Positions 26,801-37,843 of a DNA stretch of 64,000 bases are shown here, piece by piece (position 1 is the first letter of the stretch; each line of letters opens with the position of its first letter). This DNA comes from Archilochus colubris (Eukaryota > Chordata > Aves > Apodiformes > Trochilidae). The position numbers and the translations under genes were made by a program. The notes under the pieces were generated by a model. The model worked only from the letters and a program-made list of their open reading frames with translations. It searched no databases and was not told the origin of the DNA. The stretch spans positions 2,647,180-2,711,179 of the forward strand of contig CM041090.1 of the NCBI GenBank assembly GCA_023079485.1, written 5' to 3'.

Positions 26801-29800
26801 TATAAAAAAAAAAGTCTCTTTAATAATGAAAATTTGAAGTCTTATAGATCAGTGATATAGAAAATAATAGTTTTTATTTTTAATGACTGTTATTAAATTA
26901 ATGGCTTTTGTGTTGGACAGATAAAGACAGAGAGAATGATACTGGCTTTGCAAAATGGTGTTACTGTGCAGTGTTTTCTCTGGTAATTGAAACTGAAAAT
27001 CAAAAGAGGGGTTTATTAGTGACACCAGACTAAATATTCTAAATATGCAACTAAATACTCTCACAAAATCTAACCATAAGCATGGTCAGAGGTGGGAAAA
27101 GGGACTTTGCATTAGTAGCATTTCTAGTCAGAAGTGCTTAGCAACAGCTTCAAATGATCACTGGGTGGATACAGAACTTCTCTGACTAAGGTGTGCTTCT
27201 TGTGATCAGGAAGATCCATCAAAGCTGTCTGATCAGCAAGAAGCAGTGAAATGGGCCCAGAACCCTTATCCTATCTATGCAGCTGTTAACGTGAGACCAA
27301 ATATCAGCAGTAATGACTTTGCAGGTATGAACATGGTAAATTATTTTAATTTGGTAAAATCCATCAATTCATTTAATCTCTCAATTTCCTTGGATATGAC
27401 AACAGGAAACATGGGTCAAGCAAGTTGGTGGTACAAAAAGTAATAGAATACTGATTGGCAGTGTTATCATCCTGATTGCAAACGTCTTCACCGTGGCTGT
27501 AACAGAGAAATGAGATTCAACTCTGCTGTCTGCTCCATATGTTTTGTTATAAAGTGCCTTAAATTTTCAGGAAAGATTCTGATAATACAGAAGTCAGTGT
27601 CTGAATCAAAGATTTGGTAATCAGGGTAATCAGGTGCCCTACTTTTTGTAGTCACAGATAATCAGTTTGTGTGGTATTCATGTAAAATGATGGACTAGCA
27701 AATTTGTAGCACAAGAATTGTAAAAATTGTGGTATTTAGCAGCCTGGGTTCTTGCTACTTAATGCAGTTACCATAAAAAATGAAGGTCAGTCCTATTCCA
27801 GGTCCCTTGAAACTTTAAATATGATGCAACAAGTAAGCATAGATACAGTGAGACCAGAACACAAATACTTGTCCATCTGTGTTATCACTATGGGGCTTTT
27901 TTTTTGTTGTTGTTGTTGTTCTGGAAGAGTGCATGTGCATGACAATGAATTTGATTTGTAAATATTTGTAGAAAGCTTTCAAGCACCAGGAGACACTTCC
28001 ATAAGCAGGCCAGAAATCTGACACAGTGGAGCAACTGGGTTTTCAATTAGTGCTGTAGTAGTTGCTGAGAGATGGTAAGTAGTGTGAAGAAAGGCTGAAA
28101 AAAGTGATTTCCATTTGTAATGGAGAAGGGAGCCATCAGAATGGTTTAAAGTGGAAGTAAAAGAGGCAGGCTACTTCTGCAGTAATAAGGTCAATGTGGA
28201 GCAAAGTAGATTTATTTTCCTTTTTTCCAAAAGAAAGGAAGAAAGGGGGTCGTGTTTAGTTAATGAAAGCTTGTACAGGGGTTTTTGATTATATAAGGAA
28301 TAAAGACTCACTGAGAAGAGCAGCAGGGAAATCCATAGTGATGGTCAAAGAAGTGGAAGAGATGCCCTTCTGTCTCCCTTGTGTGAACAGAAATCAAATT
28401 AATGTGTTCACCTGTTTACCCCAAGATGAACAATCCTGTTGGCTTGCTCTTAGAGTGGTGTGAGTTCACTCCCTATGAAGTTGGGTTTCACAAATACGGA
28501 GCTTTTGTCCGAACAGAGGACTTTGACAGCGAGTTCTTCATGGGACGGCTCATCCAGAAACATCCAGAGCCTAGGATTTGTTTTCTACAAGGTATGATTG
28601 TACAGTCATACATAAAATGGGAAGATGGAAAGGATCTGTACTGCTTTTTTGGACTTGTTAACTTAAGCAGATACCTTTTTTTCCCTTACTAAAGAATTTA
28701 AAGAAGGGAAAACACTAAAACTTTCTCCAAATATCTAGGTGTAGATTGATATTACTACAGTCTGATGTCCTGAGTCTGCAAGAAGGTTCTATTACAAGCT
28801 GCCTGTCAAACTTCTGCTTTAGGTCTTCCCATTCTCTTGCTTATCTTTCCCTTCCTGATAGAAACCTTCTCTTCTGGGAGAAATTTCTGTATTTTATTAT
28901 TTCATTAGAATTTATCACGTGAGTAACTCAAAGGTTGAAACTCAAACATCACCTGTGGAAACAGTAGGGACAAATGACACCCCTTTCCCATGACAAACAG
29001 CAGCTGAATTATAGGTCTTTTGGTGACATTGTGAAAAGCATTTTGAATATTAAATTCTACCACATTTCTCCTGCAGGGATGTGGGGCAGTGCCTTTGCTG
29101 CAAGCTTGGATGATATCTGCCTGAAGGTGGTTGGTATAGGACTGAGCTTCCTAGATTCTTTCAAAGATGTTATAAAAGTTGTAGGTAAGAACCTATATAT
29201 TCAAATAGTAGGATTTTTAAAAGATTTCTGGTTTTGGAATGATCATACAAATAATACAATACAAATGAGCTGTGCATAATATTCAGGGTTAGCATAAAAG
29301 AATGGATTTGGAGAGATCTTTCTTGTACTGTGTATTATTCCTTTCTGTCACACACAGTGAAGAGAGTAATGATAGATTGTTGTGTACTTTCTCTTCCTCC
29401 TTTATTAAATTTTATATCTTACTGTGACTCTAAATTTTGGCTAGATCTGAGAGTTATCTTAAGTAAGAGTCTTAATCAGGAGAAAATGAAGAATAGAAGC
29501 TGGACTGCTAACCAGAAGGTGGAAAATAGGTTTTCAGTTTCCTTCCAAGCCTGATTTTTGGAAGTTTAGATGAACTGGCTGTATAATAATGCACTGTTCT
29601 ACATCTGAACAGTGCCTCCCTAGCAGTGAAAAGGAAGTGCATTAAAGACTTAGTGTTGCTTAGGTGTATAGTTGTAGCCTCATAGTAAATACCTGTTTTT
29701 GCAGCCCTAGTTTTTTCCCTGAACACTTTGTGTTGTTTTAACTGTAAATGCTTGTGTCTGTGTCTGACTCTTGGCTTGGGAGACAGAAATTGTCACCTCT

Positions 29801-32800
29801 TGGTAAGAGGAATCTGTGTGTGTGTGTTTGAAATGAATGTGAATGAACATTTATAAATGTCACTATTCCCTGTGAATAGGGCAGGTAAAGCATTCAGCTA
29901 TAGAAAATTCAGCTCATTTAAACAGTGTTTGGTTGTTTTTATTAGAGGACAAGTTCAGCCTTAGGAAAACTGGTTAAATATTGTAGGAATAAAAGGTTTG
30001 ATTGAAATGTTGGAGCCAGACAAGCATTTTCTGTGCATTTTCTGCATCCTTCTGTGGCTCCTGCAGATGACTGCAGAAGATTCCATTTCCATGACCCAAC
30101 ACGACTGAAAACTCGCTTGGTTATACCTGGGGGCCCCTTGTTACAGATTTTTCAAGACTTCTTCAAGTCCCGGGTCACGTGTGGAGAAACCTTCAACTTC
30201 ATGCATGGATTGTATCTTCATAAAGACTATGTCAACATCAAGAAGTTTGTGGCTTGGAGAGGTAAGTGAGTCTGTGGCTGGGATATAAAATAGCACGTTA
30301 GGATTCTATAGCAGTTGATGTTGCAGAACATAAGTGAGCTTGAATCTGTTCCACTGAAGTCAGGGAATTTACCCCTCCTTACACCGTATCAAACAATCTG
30401 ATCCACTGCACGTGTTCTGTCATGTAAGGCAAGCTCAGCAACACCTGACTTTGCAGGTCAGTCTTGAATCAGTGTGCATGTTGGAATGTGGTTTTCCTCT
30501 TATAACCCCAGCATAACCTTTGCTTGTTGCTTGTACTGGGTGGTGTGTAATGAATCATGTCAGTTACTTCTGTTCCTTGTCTTCCAGGCACTCATCTGGA
30601 TGCATTTCCCAACCAGCTGACCCCCATGGAAGAGAGCTTGTATTTAGTGGATGGTGGCTTCTCTATCAACTCTCCCTTTCCCTTGGTACTTCAGCCAGAG
30701 AGGGATGTGGATGTTATCTTGTCATTCAATTTTTCCTGGGAAGCTCCTTTTGAGGTAAAAGAGATCCAGCTGAGCATTATCACATGAAGATAAAAGCACA
30801 GAATCATAGAATCATAGAATAGGCTGGGTTGGAAGGGACCTCAGAGATCATCGAGTCCAACCCTTGATCAACTACCGCCACAGTCACTAGACCATGGCAC
30901 TGAGTGCCATATCGAGTCGCTTTTTAAATGTCTCCAGGGACGAAGAGTCCACCACCTCCCCATTTTTTAAAAAAAATAAATATATTAATTTTAATATATT
31001 TAAGTAAAGGACTGCAGTTAAACAGCTTCTGGCTGGCTGTCAGGTAACTTTTCTTGGCCTCTTCTTTCCTGTCCAAACAGAGGAATATTTTGAGGCTGTT
31101 AAAGGGCCAATCTTTGGGAAAAGAAAACAAAAACCCAACACCTTTTCTTTCTCTGAACTTGCTAAGTGGTGACCTTGAAAGCACCAACTCAAACCTCTCC
31201 TCCCCATTTCTTGAGGCTGGAGAAACAAAAGATTTTTGTCTTCTCTTTTCTTCCTTAATCGAAACACAAACTGGGAAAAAAAAAAAAACAAAAAATCACC
31301 AATGAGGGTGGTGGCGGGGGGGAAAATCGGTGAGGCCATTGGCTCCAGGGAAGAGTTATTTCCCAGCCTGGATTTTGAGCCCTCTTTGGTCACTTTCTCT
31401 CCAACCCAAAGGAATTTTTATTTCCTCCTCGGCCGCGCCGCCTCCGCGTGCCCCTGCCCGAGGCCTTCGCCGTCGCCCTGCCGCGCACGTTGGTACGTGG
31501 TACCAGAAAATCAGAAATTGGTATAAAAACAAAAAACCCCATCAGGGTCACAGTGAGAGAGTGCAATGTGCCTCAGGGAGCTTTAATCTGTGGGACTCCA
31601 GCAACGAATGGACCGAGGAAAAAAAAAAGGAGCTCAGATCCTGGCAGATGTGAATATGACAGAATCATATTCACAATGGCAGCAGATCACTTAATGTTGA
31701 AGACTGATTTAAAATAAAGCCTTACCTCTTTTTTATTTTTGTACTATGCCTTTTACTGTGAATGTCATGAGGAGATGGAATGTGACAACTGTAATAAAGA
31801 TCTAAACTTTTCAGAAGCCAAAATGCATTCTTACCTAAAATAAGAGTATTTGCTTAGTTCATGGGATCCTTATTAATTAGATGTACACTTCTAAAGGGAA
31901 AGTAATTGCTGTTTTTTTTCTTTATGCAACCAAATTATTTCCTGTATAGACAAGTGCAAAAAACTCAGTTTCTCCTGCTCAGCTCTGTCCATCATTCTTC
32001 TGCATCACCAGCCAGAGAATTAGTTTATGCCAATTTCTGCCCTGTTTTGGTTTTTGTTTGTTTTGTTGGGTTTTTTGTGAAAGTATCTTTCATTTGCTGT
32101 TTCCTACTGAAATGACTTTCTGTTCTCTGACAAAAGGTTTTAGAACTGACTCAGAAGTACTGTGAGGAACGGGAGATTCCTTTTCCAAAAATTGAATTGA
32201 GTGAGGAAGATGAAAAGAATCCAAAAGAGTGTTACATGTTTGTGGATGACAATAATCCAAAGGCTCCAATTGTGCTCCATTTCCCATTGGTGAATGACAC
32301 CTTCCAGAAATACAAAGCTCCAGGTAAGAAGTTGCATCCTAAGGATATTTTTAAAATCTGTTGGGTGTGTTGATGGGGAAAATTCAGTAGGCTCAGTCTC
32401 TCTCCTTTGATTCTTCTTCATATAACCCTGTAATTCTTGTTGTTTTCATTTAACATGGAATCAGCTTCCACTAGTTTTCTTTGGAAGGGAAGATGGGGGA
32501 AGAGGCTGGCAATTAAAAAAAAAAAAATCTAAAGCCTGGGAGAATAAAATTTGGGAAATATTTTTGCTTCTTTCTGCCCTGGCACCTGATTTTGTTACTG
32601 ACTTTGAATATATAGGAGAGTGCTATAAATAAGATTAAATAATTTAAGTAATTAATTTGTTTATTGGATACAAATAAACCACTAAGCAGCAAAGTGCTGA
32701 GGATCAGTCTGTATGTCAGATCGTGTAACTTAATGCTAAGTGGTCTGTAACCCTGTAAAGTCAAGTGATAAATGATCCTTCCTTCATTTAATGGGATTAA

Positions 32801-34257
32801 TGCAAACTGTAAAGCCCACCTCAGTTTCTTCATGGGCTTCCCATGCTGGGAGGAAACAGCAGCCTGAAGAAAACCTTTGGAATACCTCAATAGAATGTGA
32901 AAGACTGACACAGGCAAGGGAAACGTGAGGCACTTTATCTGTATTAATCCTGCAATGATTTGCAGGCCTTGGTTGTGGTTCCTCACCAATGCTGAAGTGT
33001 TCCAGAGTGCTGGAAGCTGAATGTAGCTTAAAACTGCTATTAAGGTGCTAGCAGTAAGCAAAAGTGTTTTAGCACATTATGTTTCAAGATTGGTACTTAA
33101 ATTTCAGTGGTAGGTGCTAAAAACACAAGCTACCATACTTTGAATGGTATATATACTGACTTCCTAGGGTCAGTTGAACCTGGGGTGTCAGTATCTTTTA
33201 TTTTAGCATAGAACAACAATTCCAGGAAGCAGTGAGCTTGTATTTCCAATTTGGAGCATGATGCACTGAACATCAGTGCATCATGGATGCACTGAACAAT
33301 TTATTACAATGAAAAGGTATTTTACTCCTGTATTTTGGAGTATAGTGGAAGTAGAAAGTGTCACAGACTTGAAGTTCAACTTCCAAGCATTTTAGATACT
33401 GAGGGAGCTGAACCCATGGGAGCTGAACCCTTTCTCTTAGGATAAGCTGTGGGGAAAAAGTTAAGGTTCAATATAGTCACCTGTGAGATCCTCCTTGTAG
33501 AATCCAACTAAAAGCTGGAGGAAGGATATCGAGGTCCTGGAGCAGGTCCAAAGGAGGGCAACCAGGCTGGTGAAGGGACTCGAGCACAGACCCTATGAGG
33601 AGAGGCTGAGGGAGCTGGGAGTGTTCAGCCTGGAGAAGAGGAGGCTCAGGGGAGACCTCATCACTCTCTACAACTCCCTGAAAGGAGATTGGAGCCAGGG
33701 GGGGGTTGGGGTCTTTTGCCAGGCAACTCTCAGCAAGACAAGAGGGCACGGTCTTAAGTTGTGCCAGGGGAGGTTTAGGTTAGATATTAGAAAGAATTTC
33801 TTTATAGAGAGGGTGATCAGACATTGGAATGGGCTGCCCAGGGAAGTAGTGGATTCTCCGTCCCTGGAGCTGTTTCAAAAGAGACTGGATGTGGCACTCA
33901 GTGCCATGGTCTAGCAACCGCAACGGTGGTTCAAGGGTTGGACTCGATGATTTCTGAGGCCCCTTCCAACCCAGCCAATTCTATGATTCTATGGGTTTGT
34001 TTTTTTCTTTGTTTTTTCTTGCTGCAGGAGTTGAACGTGAGTCAGAAGAAGAGAAATCCTTTGGTGACTTCATCATTGAGGCAAAAGATTCTCCTTACCG
34101 TACCCTGAATTTCACCTTTGGGCCCTATGACTTCAGCAGACTGGTGGAAGTGAATCGCTACAATGTTCTCAACAGCAAGGACACTCTCTTCAAAACCCTC
34201 AACTTGGCTCTGCAAAGGAGAAAGTTGAAGAAAATCATCAACACATCCAACACATGA
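11891..34257 (+). CDS. PLA2G4F: PLA2G4F, cytosolic phospholipase A2 zeta (19 exons; N terminus not found)
   Basis: Group IVF phospholipase A2, which hydrolyses membrane phospholipids after calcium-driven binding through its C2 domain. Exons: 11891-11963, 13776-13912, 15233-15361, 17331-17371, 18050-18092, 19162-19228, 19505-19674, 21301-21414, 21911-21948, 23251-23386, 24141-24277, 26379-26601, 27210-27324, 28454-28591, 29077-29184, 30067-30261, 30588-30754, 32137-32323, 34028-34257. All introns are GT-AG and every phase matches. The total is 2448 nt, or 815 codons plus TGA; the human protein is about 849 residues, so only the first ~40 are missing. C2 domain: visible residues ~5-125 ([31 protein letters not shown]). 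Catalytic part: GSGGGMR, GISGS and LVDGGF. The C terminus ([15 protein letters not shown]) matches F better than D or E. In-frame ATG 11864 could give a read-through start but lies before a good acceptor. No frameshift or stop was seen. Confidence 0.92.
12885..13500 (+). repeat. Ancient, decayed CR1 LINE fragment
   Basis: In the first visible PLA2G4F intron. Several blocks still resemble CR1 reverse transcriptase in shifted frames: [10 protein letters not shown] then a TLCLI block (compare [15 protein letters not shown] of the intact copy), a run like 'SGPVLGS', and the 3' part with '[18 protein letters not shown]'-like codons. It has many indels and no clear tail, so it is much older than the other copies. 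Edges are approximate. Confidence 0.6.
16264..16889 (+). repeat. CR1 LINE, 5'-truncated, sense
   Basis: In the PLA2G4F intron 15362-17330. It starts near GTGCCCAGGTAGCCAAGAAG and runs through the 3' part of ORF2 to the tail GATTCTATGATTCTATG at 16889. ORF2 is shifted (frames change near 16470), and about 12 bp are lost near 16736 against sister copies. Confidence 0.88.
17871..17900. repeat. Short (TA)n tract
   Basis: About 30 bp of interrupted TA/TATG repeat in a PLA2G4F intron. Confidence 0.6.
22429..22487 (-). repeat. CR1 tail fragment, antisense
   Basis: Reads TAGAATCATAG, then GGTTGGAAGGGACCTC and AGATCATCTAGTCCAAC: the reverse complement of the last ~60 bp of CR1. It abuts a sense CR1 piece. 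Confidence 0.8.
22493..22801 (+). repeat. CR1 3' fragment, sense, diverged subfamily
   Basis: About 310 bp of CR1 3' end, recognised by the GACAAGGGGAAATGG block, a GAAGAAGTTCTTCAT block, the CCCAGAGAAGTTGTGGATTC block and the end CCATTCTATGATTTTATG. It differs clearly from the long copies in the window, so it belongs to another or older subfamily. Confidence 0.8.
23749..23815. repeat. Compound (TG)n/(TA)n microsatellite
   Basis: About 65 bp of alternating TG and TA dinucleotides in the PLA2G4F intron after exon 23251-23386. Confidence 0.85.
24180..24266 (+). other. PLA2G4F: PLA2G4F phosphate-binding Arg and nucleophile Ser
   Basis: Within exon 24141-24277, Arg (codon 24180-24182) follows GSGGGM, the glycine-rich oxyanion/phosphate-binding loop. 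Ser (codon 24264-24266) is the centre of GISGS, the lipase nucleophile motif of group IV enzymes. Both are intact, so the gene looks able to encode an active enzyme. By visible numbering they are Arg330 and Ser358. Confidence 0.88.
24446..25451 (+). repeat. CR1 LINE, ~1 kb, sense, partial reverse transcriptase
   Basis: In the PLA2G4F intron between the exon with the nucleophile Ser and exon 26379-26601. It begins at AACTGGCTGGAGGGC and encodes [16 protein letters not shown] and FADDTKLGG, the reverse-transcriptase B and C regions, before frames break near 24640 and 24720. It ends in the CR1 tail CCAATTCTGTTATTCTATG. Confidence 0.9.
27897..27919. repeat. Short (GTT)n repeat
   Basis: Poly-T followed by five GTT units in a PLA2G4F intron. 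Confidence 0.7.
30650..30652 (+). other. PLA2G4F: PLA2G4F catalytic Asp (DGG motif)
   Basis: GAT in LVDGGF, exon 30588-30754. It is the second member of the Ser-Asp dyad of cytosolic phospholipases A2. Confidence 0.88.
30800..30961 (-). repeat. CR1 3' end, antisense
   Basis: Begins 46 bp after the exon ending at 30754 with AGAATCATAGAATCATAGAAT, the reverse complement of the CR1 tail. It continues to the block complementary to GGTGGTGGACTCTTCGTCCC. It is truncated at its 5' end, next to an A-rich stretch. Confidence 0.88.
31429..31500. other. Small CpG-dense block in PLA2G4F intron
   Basis: Fourteen CpG dinucleotides in about 70 bp, against an AT-rich background. It lies between a poly-A run (31276-31288) and a TATA-like GGTATAAAAAC at 31519. 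No repeat family or coding sense was recognised. Confidence 0.6.
33519..33993 (+). repeat. CR1 LINE 3' end, sense, beside the last PLA2G4F exon
   Basis: About 475 bp, from GATATCGAGGTCCTGGAGCAGG to TTCTATGATTCTATG. It ends only 34 bp before the start of the last coding exon (34028). It belongs to the same subfamily as the copies at 16.3, 24.4 and 56.0 kb. Confidence 0.9.
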
Positions 34258-34600
34258 GCAGCTTCCATAGCTGAGGATACGAAGAGGCTGCAGTGTACAG
34301 AAGCCGTGTGGTTCCATACAGAATATTGAAAACTAATAGCTGGATGCTGTCTCCTTGGAAAGGGAGCCCTGAAAATTCATTCCAGACACTTTCAGGAAAA
34401 CCCAAGGGTTGTACAGTACAACATGGATTTTGCTTTGTCCAATTGGGGAATAGTAGGGAATTTCCTAGATCAGGGTTTCGTTTTACAGTGGCTGATTGCA
34501 GGTGACTAGGGAGGTCTACTTGAACAGTTCAAGCATCTGGAGAAGAATCTTCCACTGAATAAAGCACTGAATTCCACTGAATAAAGCACCCCTCTTTTTC
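34258..34600 (+). promoter_or_regulatory. PLA2G4F: PLA2G4F 3' UTR with doubled poly(A) signal
   Basis: AATAAA occurs at 34558-34563 and 34580-34585, inside a 22-bp direct repeat (ATTCCACTGAATAAAGCAC, first copy with one change). At 300-330 bp after the stop these are the likeliest poly(A) signals of PLA2G4F. Confidence 0.65.
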
Positions 34601-37016
34601 AAAGGTGTGGCTGTGTTCAAGGAAACATTGATTTCTTCTTTATCTTGGCCTGTCACTTTTTGAACCACCCTCTCTGAATTTTTACTATTTACATCATCTG
34701 GCAGGAACAACAATTACATCAATTTACAACAATTAATTTGCATCATCTCGAACTACACAGAGTGTAACTTAGCACTGGGAGAGGAATATGTTCTTTTGCT
34801 TTCAACATGCTACAGAATGATGCCCTTGTGCTTTCAAGACTGAGCAGTGGTTATCTGCTTTCCATTTTTGCCATTCCTTCTTTCAAAGATCTCTGTGATA
34901 TTTCCCTCCTGCCCTTTTCAGGGTTAATAATGGCCTTTAGTCTCCCAGATGTTCAATATAGGGTACCTTGTTTTGGTAACCATTTGTTTTTGGGGAAGTA
35001 ATTATTCACTTATATTTAGCAACTAAAGACACAGGATGGTGTTGCTTCTTATAGTCTGATCATCACAACTTGAGAAACTCTAAGAATGCTGTAAACCTCA
35101 TCTTTCTGTGTAAGAGGAAAGAAAGCTCCTTTGAAGAGTCTGAATTGGGTATTTTTTCCTTATACCTGGGCATGAAATGCAGCCAGACCTTTGCTCAAGG
35201 AATTTCTTTTAACAAAAATTGAAAAATAAAATAGATTTTAGAAACAAAAATATTCAAGGTAAGCACACCTCATGAGTCTGCATGACTAAAAATGTCAGGT
35301 GCTGCTAAGCTGTGGGATAGAATTCACCTCATTTACAGAAAGCTCAGAGAAAAGTTCTGAACTATGCAGTTGGAATATATGTAATATGAAAGGGTGGCAA
35401 GCAAACACTTTCATTTTGTGGCTTTTACACCAAGCTGAATGTACTGATTTTGTCTTTGAAAACTGACAGAGGAAAGTTGTCTTCTCTGAAGTAATTTAAA
35501 GGCATATAGACAGGTATGAGTCTTGATATATTTTTAACATGTTTCTCTTCTAATACCTGTTAGTTTTGCTATGGTGTTTTTCACAATTTTTTAGAGGAAC
35601 ACTTGTCTTGCTTTATTTTTCTTTATTCCAATAAAATGTAAGGAAAAAAGTCAATGTAATACCAGATTGCATAGTTCCTTTGATTGCATCAGGATACTTG
35701 ACAGCTGGAAAATGCCCAACCACTTCAGCTTGGGCTGGTGTGGCACAGCAGTAGAAAGGAATCTTTTCATTCTGAGACTTCAATTTAAGGAGGCATGGCT
35801 CAAAACTGAGTCTACAAAATCATTTCTTAGATGTTTTTCAAAAGTGACTACTTCTGGGTGATGAAACTTCCTTGATATCTGGAAGGCTCTATCCTTATGA
35901 GGCTGAAATAAGAGAAACAACAACTTTGTTATCCTTTTTCCTTGTAATAGGTGCCACATTGCTATCTTCTTTGTAGGATTTGGACATCTGCCATGTTTAC
36001 TAAGTAAATATTTTGTTTATTTTTCCACTTAGGATTTTCTTGTACTCTTGTCTCAGCTGCCTTTCAGCCTCACCATGCCATGCCTTCCAGTTTTCATCTG
36101 TAGTAGGATGGGAGTTTTCTTTCTTCTTCCTGAATTGTTCCATCTTTGGTTACTTATTTTTTTATTCCTGATGGGAATCTGAGTTGAACTGCCTGGCATG
36201 TGTGCTTCTACTTTCTTGGTTTTGAGGTCTTTCCCTAACTGGAGGTGCTTGGACACTGTGGTGATATATTTAGATACCAGCAAATTTATGGAAAGCTGGA
36301 ATATTTTTCTTCAAAAATCCTATCTACTCAAATTTACTAGGCATGTGCAATGGAGTCTTCTAAGGCAGTAAGTTCTTCCACTGTGGCAGAGCTTCTTTGT
36401 TGGACCAAAATATGTTGCCTTAATAATTATTCTTAATTTCCCAAACTGGTGTGTAAATAGCCACCTCATTTGAAACTCCATTTTTAGGGCAGGAGAGTTG
36501 TCTGGCATCGTGCAGTTGTCAGTTGCATACCGACAGCACTCTGGGAATCTACTGAAGATGTCAAAGAAAGAGGGGAAACTGTGTCACGAGTAGTTGGGAC
36601 TCATTTTGCAGCTCTTTTGTATTTGCACTGTGCCAGGATAACTTGGGTTGTTTCAGTTTTTCATAAATATTCAGAGCAAATGAACTGGGTAAGTGATAAG
36701 CATTTACACACTAAAGTAGCTTAATTTATGTACAAGTAAAAGCTCCTCAGGATTACTTTTTTCTCTGTTCCACATAAAAGACCTCTTTGTAGCCTTCTAT
36801 AAAATAATTAATTTCTAAAGTATGAAGAACAAGAAAAGAACAAAACTGTTAGGTTTTATATATATATACATATAAATAGCCATGAAGGAGCTAGCAGAGT
36901 ATGGCAGTACCTTAAGAAAAGTGGAAGACTAAACTTTTGCTTATTCTGTAGGAAACCACAAGATGACCTGCAGAAAAAGAAAACTGGGCAGTCATTCCTT
37001 AGGTAAAAGTTTCTAA
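34601..37016. other. Intergenic DNA
   Basis: AT-rich sequence after PLA2G4F. No exon, repeat family or RNA gene was recognised. A short TATA tract lies at about 36858-36878. A further AATAAAA near 35630 might serve a longer PLA2G4F 3' UTR. Confidence 0.4.
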
Positions 37017-37021
37017 AGAGT

Positions 37022-37838
37022 TGTCCTGGTTTGGGCCAGGATAAAGGTGATTTTCTGTCTTGTACTTTTACTTTTAGCTAAGTCTCTTGTAAGTAGCTGC
37101 ACTTGCTGAAATTAACAGCAAGTTTCTCAGACAGTGTGTGCTCCTAGGATTGATAACACTTGATGTTTATAGTTACTGCTAGAGACTGGTGTGCAGAGCC
37201 AAGGGCACTGCTCAGCTCTGAGGAAAACATTTTACCATCCAGGAGGAGTAAAGAGGTCCCACCTGAGCCCTCCTTTGGGGAGGAACAGACAAGATAGATG
37301 CCAGAATTGACCAAACAGAGTATTCCATCCCATATACGTCACACTCAGTATAAATTTGAGGCATCACGAGGGCCGAGCCAGATCTTTTCCGGATTTCCAG
37401 ATTTCCAGACTTCTGGATTTCCTGATTTCCCTTCTTCCCTTCCTTCACCCGGCATCCTGGAAGGATCCCATCCATTCCTCTGCCTGTGCTCCTGATCCAT
37501 CCCAGCCCATATCTGTGTGCTCCTGCCTCCGGTTCCCGACTGCTGCCGACTCCAGGAGTCCAGCCTGGACTTTCCCAGGGCTGCCCTGCAGCCTCGGTGG
37601 TGACGTGAGAGTTATTGGGGGAAAGGAGGGAGGACTGTGGTTTCCATTTTCCTGTATATTTGTATAGATTTAGTAATTTTTCCTATTTATCATTACTGTT
37701 CATTAAAGTTGTGTAGTTTAGTTTCCAACCCATAAGTCTCCCTTATTCTCTCTCCTTTCTTTATCAAGGAGGAGAGAGAGATTAATAGAGAGCGTCTGTT
37801 ATTCGGTTTAATCGCCGGGCCAGTGTTAAACCCTGACA
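37022..37838 (+). mobile_element. Solo LTR (ERVL-like), 817 bp, TSD agagt
   Basis: Starts TGTCCTGGTTTGGGCCAGG and ends TTAAACCCTGACA, the ends typical of avian ERVL-type LTRs. It is flanked by AGAGT at 37017-37021 and again at 37839-37843, a perfect 5-bp target-site duplication. A TATA-like AGTATAAAT lies near 37347 and ATTAAA near 37703, fitting U3-R-U5 order on the + strand. There is no internal sequence, so it is a solo LTR left by LTR-LTR recombination. Confidence 0.88.
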
Positions 37839-37843
37839 AGAGT

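Noticed and set aside
32137..32323. Suspected one-base frameshift in the PLA2G4F exon at CTCCAT/TTCCCATTGG
   Set aside because: On recounting, the frame is intact ([10 protein letters not shown]) and the exon is 187 nt with matching phases.
32513..33061. 182-codon open frame on the - strand
   Set aside because: Lies within a PLA2G4F intron; sequence is hydrophobic low-information translation with no family resemblance or initiation context.
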